Source: Triglochin maritima (Eukaryota > Streptophyta > Magnoliopsida > Alismatales > Juncaginaceae). Taken from it: a stretch of DNA of 64,000 nt. Numbering within the stretch: the first letter of the stretch is position 1; each line of letters opens with the position of its first letter. Shown here piece after piece: positions 1-11,645 of this stretch. The position numbers and the translations under genes are program-made. A model generated the notes under the pieces. It did not search any database. It was not told the DNA's origin and saw only the letters and a list, made by a program, of their open reading frames with translations. Location: the NCBI GenBank assembly GCA_963682175.1, contig OY821775.1, positions 31,308,053 through 31,372,052 on the forward strand, given 5' to 3'.

Positions 1-720
1 TGTTGATTGCTGGCGTGAGGTACGTGCAGCCAAATCTCTCATTCATGAATGTTTTGATCATGCATTAGTTAGTAAGGTGCATCAAGACAAGAGTGAGTTG
101 AGCATTTGATTGCTAGATTTAAGATCAAAACACTACTAAGGAGGGGTTCTTCCATAAAATATAAGGTGGGGGATTTCATCACCCTTTCCTTGGCCCCAAA
201 AATAACTCTTAATAAAGCCTTAATTCTAAAAGCAAGTAGACATTGACCCTAACAATTTTCATTATGTGGGAGCCCTATTTTGCATGTTGTGACTTCTAGT
301 TTGCTCCCAGATCATTAATCACTCCCCCATTAATCAACTTGACCTTAAAATCCAAAGCAAAAGATTACACATTCTTATTTGTTTAGGTCACGCATCATGA
401 ACTTGACTTAGGCATATAGTGATCTTTTCTTTTAGCTTTATCTTCAGTTGTTGAGCGATGGCGTGAGGTATGCATTTCCTACTTTATTCATGCATCTTGT
501 ATGCCCATGCATTAGTTAGTAGGAATTGCATCAGGACAAGAGTGAGTTGACTGTTTTGATTGGAGCGATTGATTGCTAGATCTAGGATCAAAACGCTACT
601 AAGGAGGGCCTGTCCCATAAAAGATTAGGTGGGGGATTTGATCAGTGTTTCCTTGGCCCAAAAAATCACTCTTAATCAAGCCTTAACTAAAAGCAAGTAG
701 ACATTGGCCCTAGGATTTCA
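1..720 (+). repeat. Duplicated leader unit of the gypsy element
   Basis: Two diverged direct copies of about 280 bp lie at roughly 8-280 and 450-720. Shared landmarks in order are GGCGTGAGGTA, GCATTAGTTAGTA, ACAAGAGTGAGTTGA, GCTACTAAGGAGGG, GGTGGGGGATTT and AAGCAAGTAGACATTG. The stretch continues without coding potential to about 1240. The same unit is recognisable in the 5' introns or leaders of the CACTA copies near 23715, 31770, 42885 and 44555. Confidence 0.75.
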
Positions 721-1249
721 GACGCACTAGGAGAGTGATCTAGTTGAGACCATCATGGCCTGATCGGCGTTGCCTACCTTGTCGATAGTAGGAGGTACTA
801 GATCTCTAGATCTGGTATCACTTTCTAGGCATTGTGGTCTTCCTTCGTTGTAGGGAGGTGAGGCGTGTCAAGATTAGTGACTCGAAGTTAGGCGTCGTCT
901 TGCCTAAGGACCCATTGCCTTACACTGTTTGAGCCGTGCTTGCTAGATTAGGCTTCTACCTTCACCACTACCCACGCTAGCTCTAGGGATTCTTCCCTCC
1001 TCATCTTAGTCCTCTCCTCATCTATTTTCTATGATTAGTCTTCTCCTCTTAGTACACCTTCTGTTGTGTGTTATTTTAGAGTCGAGTCGAGCATTTTTTA
1101 CGAGGTTGGGCTCGTTCTGGTGAGATTGCTCGACTTGAGAGAGTGCCTTTTTCTGAGATGGTCGGTCTTGGTGATCGGCCATCTCCACCTCGTGCTCCTT
1201 TGGAGCGTGAGGCCGAGTCTTCTCATGGTGACGGGGGAGACCGGGGACT

Positions 1250-2150
1250 TTGTGGGAGCGGACCCATCATGTTCGTGTCGCGCAACCTTCTTGCATAGTT
1301 CTTCCCCCAGCTCGCGGGAACAAGTATGAGTTGAAACCTCAGTATGTGAGCATGCTTTCTACCTTCACTGCCAATAAGGAGGATCCATATATTTTTATAC
1401 GTGAATTCGAGGAAGTATGCTCCATGTTCAACAGCTTGATGAGGATTCAATCCGGTTAAGGATGATTTCTTTCGCACTGAATGATAACGCGAAGAAATGG
1501 ATGTACAGCCTCCCAGCGAGCTCTATTCAGTCTTGGGATGACTTTGTGACTGTATTTCTGAAGAGATTTTTCGCTCAAGGGAAAACTCAACAGATACGGC
1601 ACCACATACATCAAATGTATCAGACTGAGACCGAATCTTTTCATGCTTTCTTTGAGAGGATCAATGACCTTCTCCAGCAGTGCCCTCATCATGGACTTGA
1701 GTTATGGCAGTTGTGCCAGATTGTTTATGAGGGCCTCAACTACAACACCCGCACATTGTTGGAGTCGATGTGTCCGGGTGATTTCCAAATGAAACTCATC
1801 AATGAGGCATGTGACACTTTTGAGTTAATGGCTGAACATACCTTCGAGTGGGACACCATGAGAGAGCCATCAGCCGCCAGGTCTTTTGTTCGGGCTAGAT
1901 CATATCAAGTTGAGTCAAATATCGCGTTTGAGGCGAAATTGGCTGCTCTCATGCATAGGATTGAGAGTTTCTGTAGCTCAGGTCGATACTCCTAGGTGTA
2001 GTAGGTGTGGACTTAAGGGCCATGATGACTTGGAATGCACTTACGTTCGAAGGGATACTAAAGTACGCAAAGGTGTGATCCAACCCTTCAAGCGTTCATG
2101 CAGAGCACGCAAAGTACAGTCAAAGCTTTGGAAATGCAAGTTAGCCAGTT
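1250..2150 (+). pseudogene. gag: gypsy gag (capsid/nucleocapsid), frameshifted
   Basis: Gag would form the particle that packages the element RNA. The reading starts around 1300 in one frame (YELKPQYVSMLSTF, then EDPYIFIREFEEVC) and shifts near 1455 into a second frame that stays open to 1995 (FALNDNAKKWMYSLP, then FLKRFFAQ and CPHHGLELWQ). This is the plant retrotransposon gag pattern typical of Athila. A third frame at about 1996-2040 carries a CCHC zinc knuckle, C-x2-C-x4-H-x4-C (CSRCGLKGHDDLEC). At least two frameshifts separate these parts. The start codon is not clear. Confidence 0.8.
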
Positions 2151-2291
2151 GACTCATCACTTCCATGAACGCGAGAAGGGTCAGTTACCAAGTCAACCTA
2201 TGGTAAATCCCAGGGTCAACCTGCTCATGCTAGGCAGAATGTACACAATGTTGAAAGTGATCCTTCCCAACATGCCAATGTTGTCCATACC

Positions 2292-2640
2292 TTGAGATCG
2301 GGAAGGGTTGTTAACAACGTGGAAATACCTGAAGCCAACCCTATTGGCAAGTCTTCCGAGGAGGGTCGTGAGTCTGTCAAGGAACCTAATTCTGAGACTC
2401 CTCCTCGTGATTGTTATGTCCCCAAGGCACCATTCCCTAATAGGTTGACTAATAAAAGTGATGAGCATTGCGACAAAATCGTTGAGGTACTTAGGCAAGT
2501 AAAGGTGAACATCCCGTTGTTGGACGTTGTTCAACAAATGCCACCGTATACCAAGTTCCTTAAGGACCTTTATACCATTAAGAGAAGAACAAATGTTCCC
2601 AAAAAGCAATTTTTGGCCGCCAATGTGAGTTAGATATGGA
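2292..2640 (+). pseudogene. gypsy gag-protease linker
   Basis: An open stretch of about 113 codons lies between nucleocapsid and protease. It is polar in its first half and then reads YVPKAPFPNRL and VVQQMPPYTKFLKDLYT, which matches the proline-containing region just before the protease in Athila polyproteins. It ends at a stop around 2634, before the protease frame begins near 2700. No catalytic function is expected; it is part of the broken polyprotein. Confidence 0.65.
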
Positions 2641-2699
2641 CATAACCCATGCAAGTCAAATACAAGGACCCAAGTTGTTCAACTATCTCTTGCAAGATC

Positions 2700-3360
2700 G
2701 GCAATGTGACAATCCCATAAGATTTATTGGATTTGGGAGCATCTGTGCACCTCCTGCCCTACTTTGTCTATGTCAACCTCGGAATAGGCAATCTTAAACC
2801 AACGAGGACAACCCTCCAGTTGGCTGACAGATCCGTCAGGATTCCACGAGGGAGTGTGGAGGATGTCCTTATTAAAGTGGGTGAGTTCGTATTTTCAGTT
2901 GATTTCATCATCTTGGATACTGAACCCGTGTCCAACCCACAAGGACAAATTCCTATGATCCTTGGGAGGCCTTTTCTTGAGACATTTAATGCTTTGATCA
3001 ATTGTTGCAATGGCTTGATGAGGTTGTCTTTTGGAAACCTTACGGCGGATTTCAACATCTTTACTCTTGGTAAGCAACCCGGGCTCTTCGACGATGATGT
3101 CGGAACCAATTTCATCCCAGACACGGATGAGCTCGAGTCATTAGGCATGTTCGACTCACATTGACATATTATTGAGGTGCCTAATGACCAGGTTGCGAGT
3201 GAAGAGGATCTTGAGGAATCCGTTTGTGAATCTCTAGATAAGGAGGCACATCTGGGTGCTTGCTCCTCTTACCCCGTGGCCCTTCAGTCACTTGAAATGA
3301 ACTCTGAATCCGACAAGGACCCACCTCCGGTCGAGCTTAAACCGTCCCTGATAACCTGAA
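2700..3360 (+). pseudogene. gypsy aspartic protease
   Basis: The protease would cut the polyprotein. The active-site motif reads DLGAS (about 2730), followed by LKPTRTTLQLADRSV and the conserved C-terminal ILGRPFL motif (about 2960). This pattern, with Leu in place of Thr or Ser in the catalytic D-x-G triad, is usual in Athila-type elements. The domain itself is open from 2727 to 3164, then a stop separates it from an acidic tail (3177-3359). It is out of frame with the RT that follows. Confidence 0.82.
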
Positions 3361-3499
3361 GTACATCTTTTTAAGGGATAATGAGACCTTGCCACTCATT
3401 ATTGCTTCTGATCTTGCACAACATTAAGAGGTTTCCCTAAATAAGTGCGCTTTGAAAACAAAGAGACTATCGGGTGGTCCTTGAAGGATATCAAGGGAA

Positions 3500-4420
3500 T
3501 TAGCCATGGTATTGTTCAGCATCGGATCCACATGGAAGAGGATTCTAGGCCCCGCCGGGACCCACAACGAAGATTGAATCCTGCACTGAAAGAAGCCGTC
3601 TGAAAGGAGGTTCTTAAGTGCTTGGATCATGGCATAATCTATCCTATCTCTGATAGTTCGTGGGTGAGTCTTGTCCATGTAGTTCCCAAGAAGTCAGGCG
3701 TGACGGTTGTTTAGAATGAGCATAATGAGCTTATCCTGACAAGCCTGCAAACTGGCTGGCGAGTTTGCGTTGATTATTGCAAGCTCAATGCGGCAACACA
3801 GAAAGATCATTTCCCGTTGCCATTCGTTGATCAGATGTTGGAAAGGTTGTCCGGACATGAGTATTATTGTTTTCTTGAAGGATACTTCGGTTACAACCAA
3901 ATGCCCATCGCCCTCGAGGATCAAGAGAAAATTACCTTTACTTGTGCTTTTTGCACGTTTGCCTACCATCGCATGCCCTTTTGGTTATGTAATGAGCCCG
4001 CAACGTTTCAAAGGTGTATGATCAGCATCTTCTCCAATATGATAGAGCATTTCCTTGAGATTTTCATGGACGACTTTTCCATATTTGGCGCTTCCTTTGA
4101 TGAGTGCCTTCGTCATTTAAGCCTTGTCCTCAAGCGATGCCGTGAGAAGAACCTCGCTCTCAATTAGGTGAAATCTCACTTCATGGTGAAGCGAGGGATT
4201 GTACTTGGACATGTGGTCTCAAGTAGGGGAATTCAGGTTGGTCCCGCCAAAGTGGGTCTTATTGCTAATCTCCCACCGCCACGTAATGTGAAGGATATCC
4301 GCGCCTTTTTGGGCATGCTGGATTCTATCAGTGGTTCATTCGGGATTTTAGCAAAATTGCTTCACCTCTCACCGCCTTGTTGGCTAAGGATGTCATTTTT
4401 GAGTTTGCACCGGATTGCCA
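3500..4420 (+). pseudogene. gypsy reverse transcriptase
   Basis: RT copies element RNA into DNA. The N-terminal fingers read across several frames from about 3590 (VLKCLDHGIIYPISDS). The best open part is 3800-4167: DHFPLPFVDQMLERL, then GYNQMPIALEDQEK, and the catalytic box FMDD at 4063-4074, equivalent to YVDD/FMDD in active elements. Both aspartates are intact. Stops occur near 3713 and 4165 (the codon after NLALN), and a frameshift follows around 4310 in the thumb. Confidence 0.88.
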
Positions 4421-4990
4421 CCATGCCTTTTTGACCTTGAAGAAGGAGTTGACTTCAACTCCCATAATTAAGGCACCGGTGTGGACTGAACCCGTCGAGT
4501 TAAGGTGTGATGCATCTGACTTCGCTGTGGGAGCAGTGCTTGGGGAACGATTTGAAAAATTGCCTCATGTGATCTACTATGCTAGTAGAACACTCAATGA
4601 TGCCCAATTGAACTACACTATGACCGAGAAGGAATTCTTAGCGATCATATTTGCATTGGAGAAATTCCGGTCGTACTTGATTGGATCCCACGTGATTATC
4701 TATTCTGATCACACAGCCATCAAGCACCTCATGGTGAAGAAAGATGCAAAATTCTGACTATTGTGATGGATCTTGTTGTTACAAGAATTCGATCACGAGA
4801 TTCGGGACAAAAAAAAGGTGTGAAAATGTTGTAGCACACCACCTGTCTCGTCCAGAAATGACCAACCCACAAGACCAAATTATTAATGACAAATTTCCTG
4901 ACGAGCAGTTGTTCACGATCGAAGATAACCCTCAGTTTGCCGACATCGTGAACTACCTCGTGACCGAGAACCTTCCTATAGGTTGGTAAA
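4377..4990 (+). pseudogene. gypsy RNase H
   Basis: RNase H degrades RNA in the RNA-DNA hybrid. The segment 4377-4757 contains RCDASDFAVGAVLG, TEKEFLAI and YSDHTAIKHL, giving the acidic residues of the retroviral-type RNase H fold. Beyond 4757 the frame breaks. A few residues of the connection to integrase remain (CENVVAHHLSRPEM near 4820-4860). Similarity to Athila is clear, but the copy is not functional. Confidence 0.82.
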
Positions 4991-5094
4991 AAACTAACCA
5001 AACCAATTTTAGATCTTATGTCAGATTCTTTCACTGGGACGACCCCTACCTATTCAAATACTTCTCTGACCAAATTTTGAAGCGGTGCGTCCCA

Positions 5095-6237
5095 GATATC
5101 GAGTTCCAAAGTGTGCTCCATTTCTGCCACACTAAGGCATGTGGAAACACTTTGGAGCAAAGAAAACTATCGGCAAGGTGCTGCAATCTGGATTCTATGG
5201 CCTTCTCTTTTCAATGATGCTTACGACTTTTGTAAGCAATGTGATAGGTGCCAACACCTTGGCAGGATTAGTCGACGTGATATGATGCCTTTGCAAAATG
5301 TCCTTGTTGTCGACATCTTCGATGTGTGGGGCATCGACTTTATGGGTCCCTTCCCGAACTCGTTAAGGAATGTTTACATTCTGGTGGTCGTTGACTATGT
5401 GTCTAAGTGGGTTGAGGCTATACCCACAAAGACCAATGACAACAAGGTGGTCACCAAATTCTTACGGGACATTTTTGTGCGATTTGGTACTCGTACCATA
5501 ATCTGTGATAGGGGTTCCCACTTTTGTAATCGCTCTTTGAAGCGTTTATGAGGAAATATTCGATCACCCACAAGCTATCGACCCCATATCATCCGCAAAC
5601 TTGTGGGCAGGTCGAAGTTTCGAACTGTCAATTAAAGCAAATCCTTGAGAAGACGGTTAATTCCTCGAGGAAGGATTGGTCAACTAAGTTGAATGACGCA
5701 TTGTGGGCCTTCCGCACCGTGTAAAAGACCAATTTGGGTATGTCCGCATATCAGGTATTGTACGGCAAGGTTTGCCACCTACCGGTCGAACATGAGCATC
5801 GTGCTTTCCGGGCGATCAAGAACCTGGATATGGATCTTGATCAAGCACGGGTGCAACGTAAACTCGGCATTGTGGAGTTGGAAGAGCTACGCAATGATGT
5901 GTATGAAAATGACAAAATTCATAAGTCCTGGGCCAAGTTGTTTCACGATCGCATGATTATGCGAAAGGTGTTTACGACCGGGCAGAAAGTGTTGCTCTAC
6001 AATTCTCGGCTTCATCTGATTGTGGGTAAGCTCCACAGTCGCTGGTCTGGCCCTTTTATTGTCCAGACCGTGTTTCCTCATGGAGCGGTTGACATCCTGA
6101 ACCCAGGGAATGGGGACGTGTTCAAAGCTAATGGACAACGCCTCAAACCTTACTTGGAGGGGACACCGGCCGAAGTCAAGAAGGTCACGTTCCTTTATGA
6201 GCCTCTCTCGCACTCAACCATTCATATTCCTGCATGA
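5095..6237 (+). pseudogene. gypsy integrase
   Basis: Integrase inserts the cDNA. Parts of an HHCC zinc finger occur at 5115-5260 (HFCHTKACG in one frame, CDRCQ after a frameshift near 5170). The catalytic core follows: DVWGIDFMGPFPNS (first Asp), [11 protein letters not shown] (second Asp, about 5510), and a Glu in GQVEVSN (about 5610) after another frameshift at 5550. A stop codon falls inside the LWAFRT region near 5724. The C-terminal part (5734-6237) includes WSGPFIVQTVFPHGAVDI, a GPY/F-like domain. There is no chromodomain, as expected outside chromoviruses. Confidence 0.85.
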
Positions 6238-7773
6238 ATGGTTGAGGTTTCATGTTTTTATATAGTTAACTTTGAAAAAAAATAAAAAAAACAAAAAGAG
6301 AAAAAAAGAAAAAATAAAATAAAATAAGAGGTGAAGACTCCTTCAGTGATCATCGATTGTTGTGGGCTCAAACCCTTGAGTATTTCGGGCCCATTTCATT
6401 CACATATTTATATCCCTTCTTTAGCATCTCACAAGTTTCGAGGGAAATCGGGTTTGTGTCCATCACTATAACCATGAATCCATGTAGTATCTTGCTCACA
6501 TTCATTGAGGACAATGTATGAAGTAGGTGTAGGGAGGTGTTTTACGTGTGTACATAGTCGAGTCTTTTCCTTTGATTTTGTTTTTCTTTTGTGTGCATTG
6601 ATTGAGTCATCTTAGTGTGCTGCATTTAATATCGATATGTCTGCTTGCCAAGATCCTTGGGTGACTTGTCTTCTTTTGCTTGCCTAGTGCTTTAAAATTT
6701 TCACATTTCTTTCAAAATATTCATGTGTTTGCGAAAGAAAATGTTTTTTAGATTTTGAGTGTGTTTAACATGTGCCAAACCGTTGAGAGGCAAAGTAAAA
6801 AGAAAGCTCTCAAAATTTTCTTTAACTTGATGCATTAGGATATCTAGTACAGTGGCTTTAGGTTCTAGTCATTAGGATGCACCCCAGTTTTTCCTTGAGG
6901 GGTGAGTATCATAGGGTTTCAGTACTCAAACAATTAAAGAAGTCCACCCGAACCTACTGAGTCAATAATTCGTGTCTATTAATTTAAGGAAGTTTGTTGT
7001 AGTCAAGGACCTTGAAAACTTGTTGCGAGACATTAAGTGCATGGGTTTTTGTTCATGTGTAGATAATAAATAAGTGAGTAGGTGTTCTCTCTTCTCGCAC
7101 GGCTCCTATCACTCGGGAAAGTAGGTCTGAGGGGACTTTGTGCCTGGTGCTTTCGAGTCATTTGACTTGGGATGCGCCGACCGAACTCCCGTTACACTGG
7201 TGGTAGGGATTGCCCTATGTGGAGATTTGGGGAAAGGTGTACGTGATAGTGTAAGTCCTCATGGGAAATAATGCACAAAACCTGACCCCGGGAGAATGAA
7301 ATTCCAACTAAAAAAAGGAAAAAAGGAAGAAGAAGGAAGTAAGAAAAGAAACAAAAAATGGTAATGCAAATAAGAGCCTTAATGGACTTTACACTTTGTA
7401 TCACTTGAGGATGTTGAGGTTGTCCATGTCTTTCACTTAAGTCCTTATTTAACTTGCACGAATGGTTCATTAGGCTAGGTGTGTGGACTGAATACCTATA
7501 TAGAGTCGGCCCGTAGGATTACCACATCCAATGATCGATAAAAATGAGTCCATCGAGTCGTGTTTCTAGATTGAATAACACATCTATGTTCGGATTTTGT
7601 GGGTATATCCGCTGAAAACCCTCAGGAGACAACACTCCTCCTCCTTGCCGACAATGAGATTTAACGGCTTGTTGCACGTGCTAAGTGCAACCGTGATTCC
7701 TACAAAAATGAGTTAGGATTTCTTGTTTTTCGTATGCTTCTCCTTCTTTTTTTTGCTCGGGACTAACAAATTT
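6238..7773 (+). other. Non-coding 3' internal region of the gypsy element
   Basis: About 1.5 kb lies between the integrase stop and the polypurine tract with no domain I can recognise. It includes an A-rich run at 6272-6330. Long non-coding or env-position regions at this place are usual for Athila elements. I see no env-like protein with a signal peptide or a transmembrane pair. Confidence 0.7.
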
Positions 7774-7788
7774 AGGTATGGGGGTATT
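7774..7788 (+). promoter_or_regulatory. Polypurine tract of the gypsy element
   Basis: The purine-rich AGGTATGGGGGTATT lies immediately before the TG that opens the 3' LTR, the position where plus-strand DNA synthesis is primed. Confidence 0.7.
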
Positions 7789-9201
7789 TGATTGACATCA
7801 TTTCAAGCTTACATTTGTATCTTATATCCATTATCTTCGACCTAAACAATGCTACGTAACGAGCTTTTTGTTTAAATTTCAGAAATAAATAGGTTTGAAG
7901 AGAAGAAGCATGAAAGGACCTAAAAGCAAGAAAAAGGACTGAGTTGAGAGACTCGAGGACTAAGTTGCAAGATCGAAGGACCCGAATTCAAGATAGAAGG
8001 ACCAATGAGCAAACAAGAATACTCCACACCATCATGGGGAGTATTTTTGCAATTCTATTCGGGTCAGAGCTCCAGCAAGCGAAGTAGATGCATCAAAGAC
8101 CAACAAATTCATTTAGAAAAGCCCAGAAGAAAACCCACATGGATTGAAACCCTGTGGACCGCCAATTGGCGGTCCGGGACCATTGATTAGCGGTCCGGGT
8201 TGCTCCGGATCCATTAAGGTTTCTTTAGGTCGTGTATTAGAGTGTGTTTAGTTTATTTCTGGTATATGTTTAGTCCCATACTGGGGGATTGTCCCGCATT
8301 ACCTTTTTCTATGGCTATAAATATAACTCTCCCTCCTCTCTTGTACCGCATCTCTCTCTTGGTGGCCATCCTCTCTACTAGGAGTTAAAGCCTTGAAGCA
8401 AAAACCCTAGTGGAGAGAGGCTACTTGTAATTCAGTGAGTAATAATAGATGTTTTCGTTTGGTTTTGTTGTTTCTTTTTTAGTTTAATTTCATTTCTTAT
8501 GTCTTGCATGCTTCTTTAGTTTTATGTTCTTTTAGTTAAACTTGTCGTTTTAGTCTTCTTATAATTAGTTTAAGCATGTTTTTTTCCTTAGTATAAATGT
8601 TAGTTTAAATATGTGTGAATAGTTCCATCCCTTTTGGGGGTGGAGTAGATGTGTATACATGTTATGTAGATGGTATGAATGTTAGACATTCTTGTTTGTG
8701 AGAGATATTACTATGCTTGTTTGAATTAATAAGAACTTTTACTTGAGGGTTTCTGCCATACTATTTAGGTACATTCCATGCTTGTTTATTTTCTTAATAA
8801 CAAACTTGTCACGCTCATATTAATCACCTAGGTTAGTGCTTTAAATGATAGGTCTTGCCATTAGGTATTTCTTATGCATTAACAAACACTAACTACACTT
8901 CAGCTTATTGTATGCATTCACCACACTTATTTCATGTGCACACACACTCCACCCCTTCGGGGTTTTCCATTGCTGATTTCTATCTTCTGTTATTAGCTAC
9001 TTAGTTTAGTTCATTTCTTGCTTTCATTTCCTCCTTTCTAGTTTACTAGTTTAGTTAGTATAGTTTAATCAGTCTTTTCTCCTTTCTTTCCCACTCGCCT
9101 TCGAACAAACCAGAGTTGACACACCACCCTCTGGATTGACCCGTATTTGTCACCGTCGCAACGCGGACGTGCACTTGCGGATAATGAAAACGTATCAATC
9201 A
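7789..9201 (+). repeat. 3' LTR of the gypsy element
   Basis: The LTR begins TGATTGACATCATTTCA directly after the polypurine tract. The same start is found, in reverse, at the ends of two solo LTRs at 28959-30534 and 42945-44548, which fixes the boundary. The right end is less certain. The solo LTRs end with GGTCTAAATTTAAAA and a terminal CA, whereas here the sequence drifts to TATCAATCA before a second LTR begins. A TATA-like element (GCTATAAATATAAC) lies at about 8314. Length is about 1.4 kb. Confidence 0.82.
8156..8175. repeat. 20-bp perfect palindrome in the LTR
   Basis: GGACCGCCAATTGGCGGTCC is its own reverse complement. Related but degraded versions occur in the second LTR (about 9529-9570) and near 11895 (CCGCTGATTGGCGGTCC). 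Confidence 0.8.
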
Positions 9202-10643
9202 GTTATCTTGAACCTAAACAATGCTACGTAACGAGTTTTATGTTTATGTTTCAGGAATAACAGGTTTGAGAAGAAGAGACTACAAAAGGAGATAAAAGCA
9301 GGAAAAAAGACTAAGTTGCCAGACTTATGGACTGAGCCGCAAGAAAGAAGGACCCGGACGTAAAGCCAAAAGGAGTAATGAACAAATCAAGAAGCTCCAC
9401 ACCATTATGAGGAGTATTTTGGCAATTAGACTCGGGTCCAATCATCAACAACAAAATTGGGTTCATCAAACATCAAGAAATCAAGCCACAAATGAACCAC
9501 CAAAATCCAGACTCAATCCAACCAATCTGGACCGCCAATGGGTTGTCCCAGACTGCTAATTGGTTGTCCAAATTGATACAAATGTTCCATGGTTGAGTGG
9601 GGTCGTGTATTATGTTGTTTTATGTCCATTTATAGTATGTGTTTACTCCCATATCGGAGGATTGTCCCCGATTACCTTTTTCTAGCACTATAAATAGAAC
9701 TCTTCCTTCTCCTTTGTATTTACCCTATTACTTGGTGGCATTCTCTCTACTTAGAGTAAGCCTTGGAGCAAAAACTCAAGGTGGAGAAGAATGCTACTAG
9801 CAATGTGAGTCATTTAATAAAATAATTTTCATTGTTTTTTTGTCATGTTTTTTTTTATGCATGCTTAGCTTAGTCTTATTTCTTTGAACTTAGGCTAAAT
9901 TAGTTAGAATGTCTCCTTTCGTCTTTAGTTTAATTGCTAGAATAATCTGTAGTGAGTATATCCATCCCCTTTGGGGGGTGGAGATGATGTTCATATATAT
10001 TGTGAAGTTTGGATGTTTGATGAATTTTCAATTGTGTAGACATGCATGTTTTGTATGTTCATTGGGGGTATTTTAATCATCTACATGTTGGGGAATTTTG
10101 ATGGGTTTTGCGATAAGATTTAGACACTTCCCATGCTTAGTTTTATCATGTTTATTGACTGAAATTTCCTGTTGAGTATGCTACATGTTAGTTATGTGTT
10201 TGTATTTGTGTTTCTTGCTTGCTTGATTGATTGAAGAAACTTTGTTTTGATTGGTTTTGCCATAACATTTAGACACATCTCATGCTTACCTTTGTTCTTC
10301 ACATGAGTTTTGCCACATCTTTAAACACTTCCTATGTATGAAGACACACACACGACACACACACATACACGCATACATGAATCATTCATCACTTATTTCA
10401 CTTCATATGTGCACAGACTGCACCCCTTAGGGGTTTCTCTTTCGGATTTCCAATCTTTCGTGCTTTCTTTCGCATTTCGTACTTATTAGTTTAGCTTTAG
10501 CTTAATCTACAATTCTTCTCCCCTTTTTCGCCACTTGATTTCAGAAAAACTAGAGATAACTCAACTCCCTGCGATTCGAGCCGTACTTGCCACTGCTTCA
10601 TCGCGGCCGTGCAAATACGGTCTAAATATAAAACGTTTAAACA
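9202..10643 (+). repeat. Second, 5'-truncated LTR of the same gypsy family
   Basis: From GAACCTAAACAATGCTACGTAACGAG (split by one base change from the first LTR) onward it repeats the order of 7840-9201: poly-pyrimidine and TATA region (about 9690), CTTGGTGGCA, CATCCCCTTTGGGG, GCACCCCTTAGGGG, and an end matching the solo LTRs (GGTCTAAATATAAAACG, then terminal ACA at 10643). About the first 50-60 bp of the LTR are missing. It is well diverged from the first LTR and closer to the solo LTRs, for example in its AC-rich run near 10340. Confidence 0.75.
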
Positions 10644-11637
10644 GTTAAATAGGGACGAGTCGGTCTTGTTGTCCCTCTCAGGAAGCAAGTGTTCCGCATA
10701 GGGACTACCAACCATTATTTAACGTTAAACACTTAGTTTTAAACCGACTAGAAGACTCTTAAACTACAAATATTAATTACCCTTTGACAATTCAATTTCA
10801 TCTCCCCCACACTTCTATATAAGGACTCATTGTGCATGACACCAGAAACTACCACCAAACCAACTCATAATTAGGTGTTATGGTTAACGGTTCTTACTAA
10901 TCTTCCATCTCCGGTCCTTCCGCCATTCCCTCCTGCTTTTACGGCCTACTTGTCGAATTATCGGACGGGACCGACGGTGGGGGCCACCCATGGTTTTCTT
11001 CAAGTGTAGTAGTGGTTTTGTGCATTGATCGTCACTTATTTGACCTCAAAATTTTCAACTTTTAAGTTGATCTGACCATCTTTTTCATTCTATTCTGGTT
11101 CAGGTTGATTGCCATTTGGTCGTTGTGGAAGAGTACATTGTGGCATCTCTGACCGGTGCATTTGCTGCCATATATGGTCGAATGGCTGAAATGCAAAGGA
11201 TGCTGGACAACAACATGGAGGGTCTACCTTCCCGTGTTGTGGAGCAGGTCGTGGACCGACTGAAAGCCTATTTTCCCCATCCCCCTCCTAATGAAGTGGG
11301 AGCCACCTCCGGAGAGGCGGTTGGAGCGCAAGAGTGTGTGGCCTATGGAGATGCGGCTGGAATGTATTGAGAATTGAACTTAATCGTAGGTGGCATCCTA
11401 GTCACTAGCCACATCACCTATGGAGGGTGAGTCCTCTAGGAGTTGATGACTCAACAAGATGGAAGACAGAAGGTTGAAGGAAAGGAAGAGACAAAGAGTC
11501 TCTTCATTTCTCTATGATTTTCGTCCTATTTTATGATGCAATTTAAGTAGAGGTTTTAATGATCTTGAATGATCATCTTTATGTAGTTTATGTTATGTTT
11601 GTGTTTTACATTAAGTTGAAGAGTCTTTGTAAGTGCC

Positions 11638-11645
11638 TATATAAG
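11638..11645 (+). promoter_or_regulatory. TATA-box-like site
   Basis: TATATAAG is followed by an A/G-rich stretch (AAGTCAAGTAAAGCAAAG) as in the R/U5 region of many plant LTRs. No terminus could be paired with it. Confidence 0.35.

Larger units (their letters stand above)
1..9201 (+). mobile_element. Athila-like Ty3/gypsy LTR retrotransposon, 5' LTR outside window
   Basis: The order of recognisable parts is leader, gag with a CCHC knuckle, aspartic protease, RT, RNase H, integrase, long non-coding tail, polypurine tract and 3' LTR. RT before integrase is the Ty3/gypsy order. The gag and protease regions (DLGAS, then an LGRPF motif) read like the plant Athila group, as does the long tail before the 3' LTR. 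Every domain is present but broken by frameshifts or stops, so the copy is dead. Its 5' LTR and primer binding site must lie left of base 1. Confidence in the superfamily is high and in the Athila assignment good. Confidence 0.9.

Noticed and set aside
6238..7788. An env-like gene in the gypsy element, as in some Athila copies
   Set aside because: All frames are closed by many stops and I see no signal peptide or membrane segment pattern.
11116..11370. Possible small protein gene of 84 codons
   Set aside because: It lacks an ATG at the claimed start and has no recognisable domain. It lies in repeat-like sequence.
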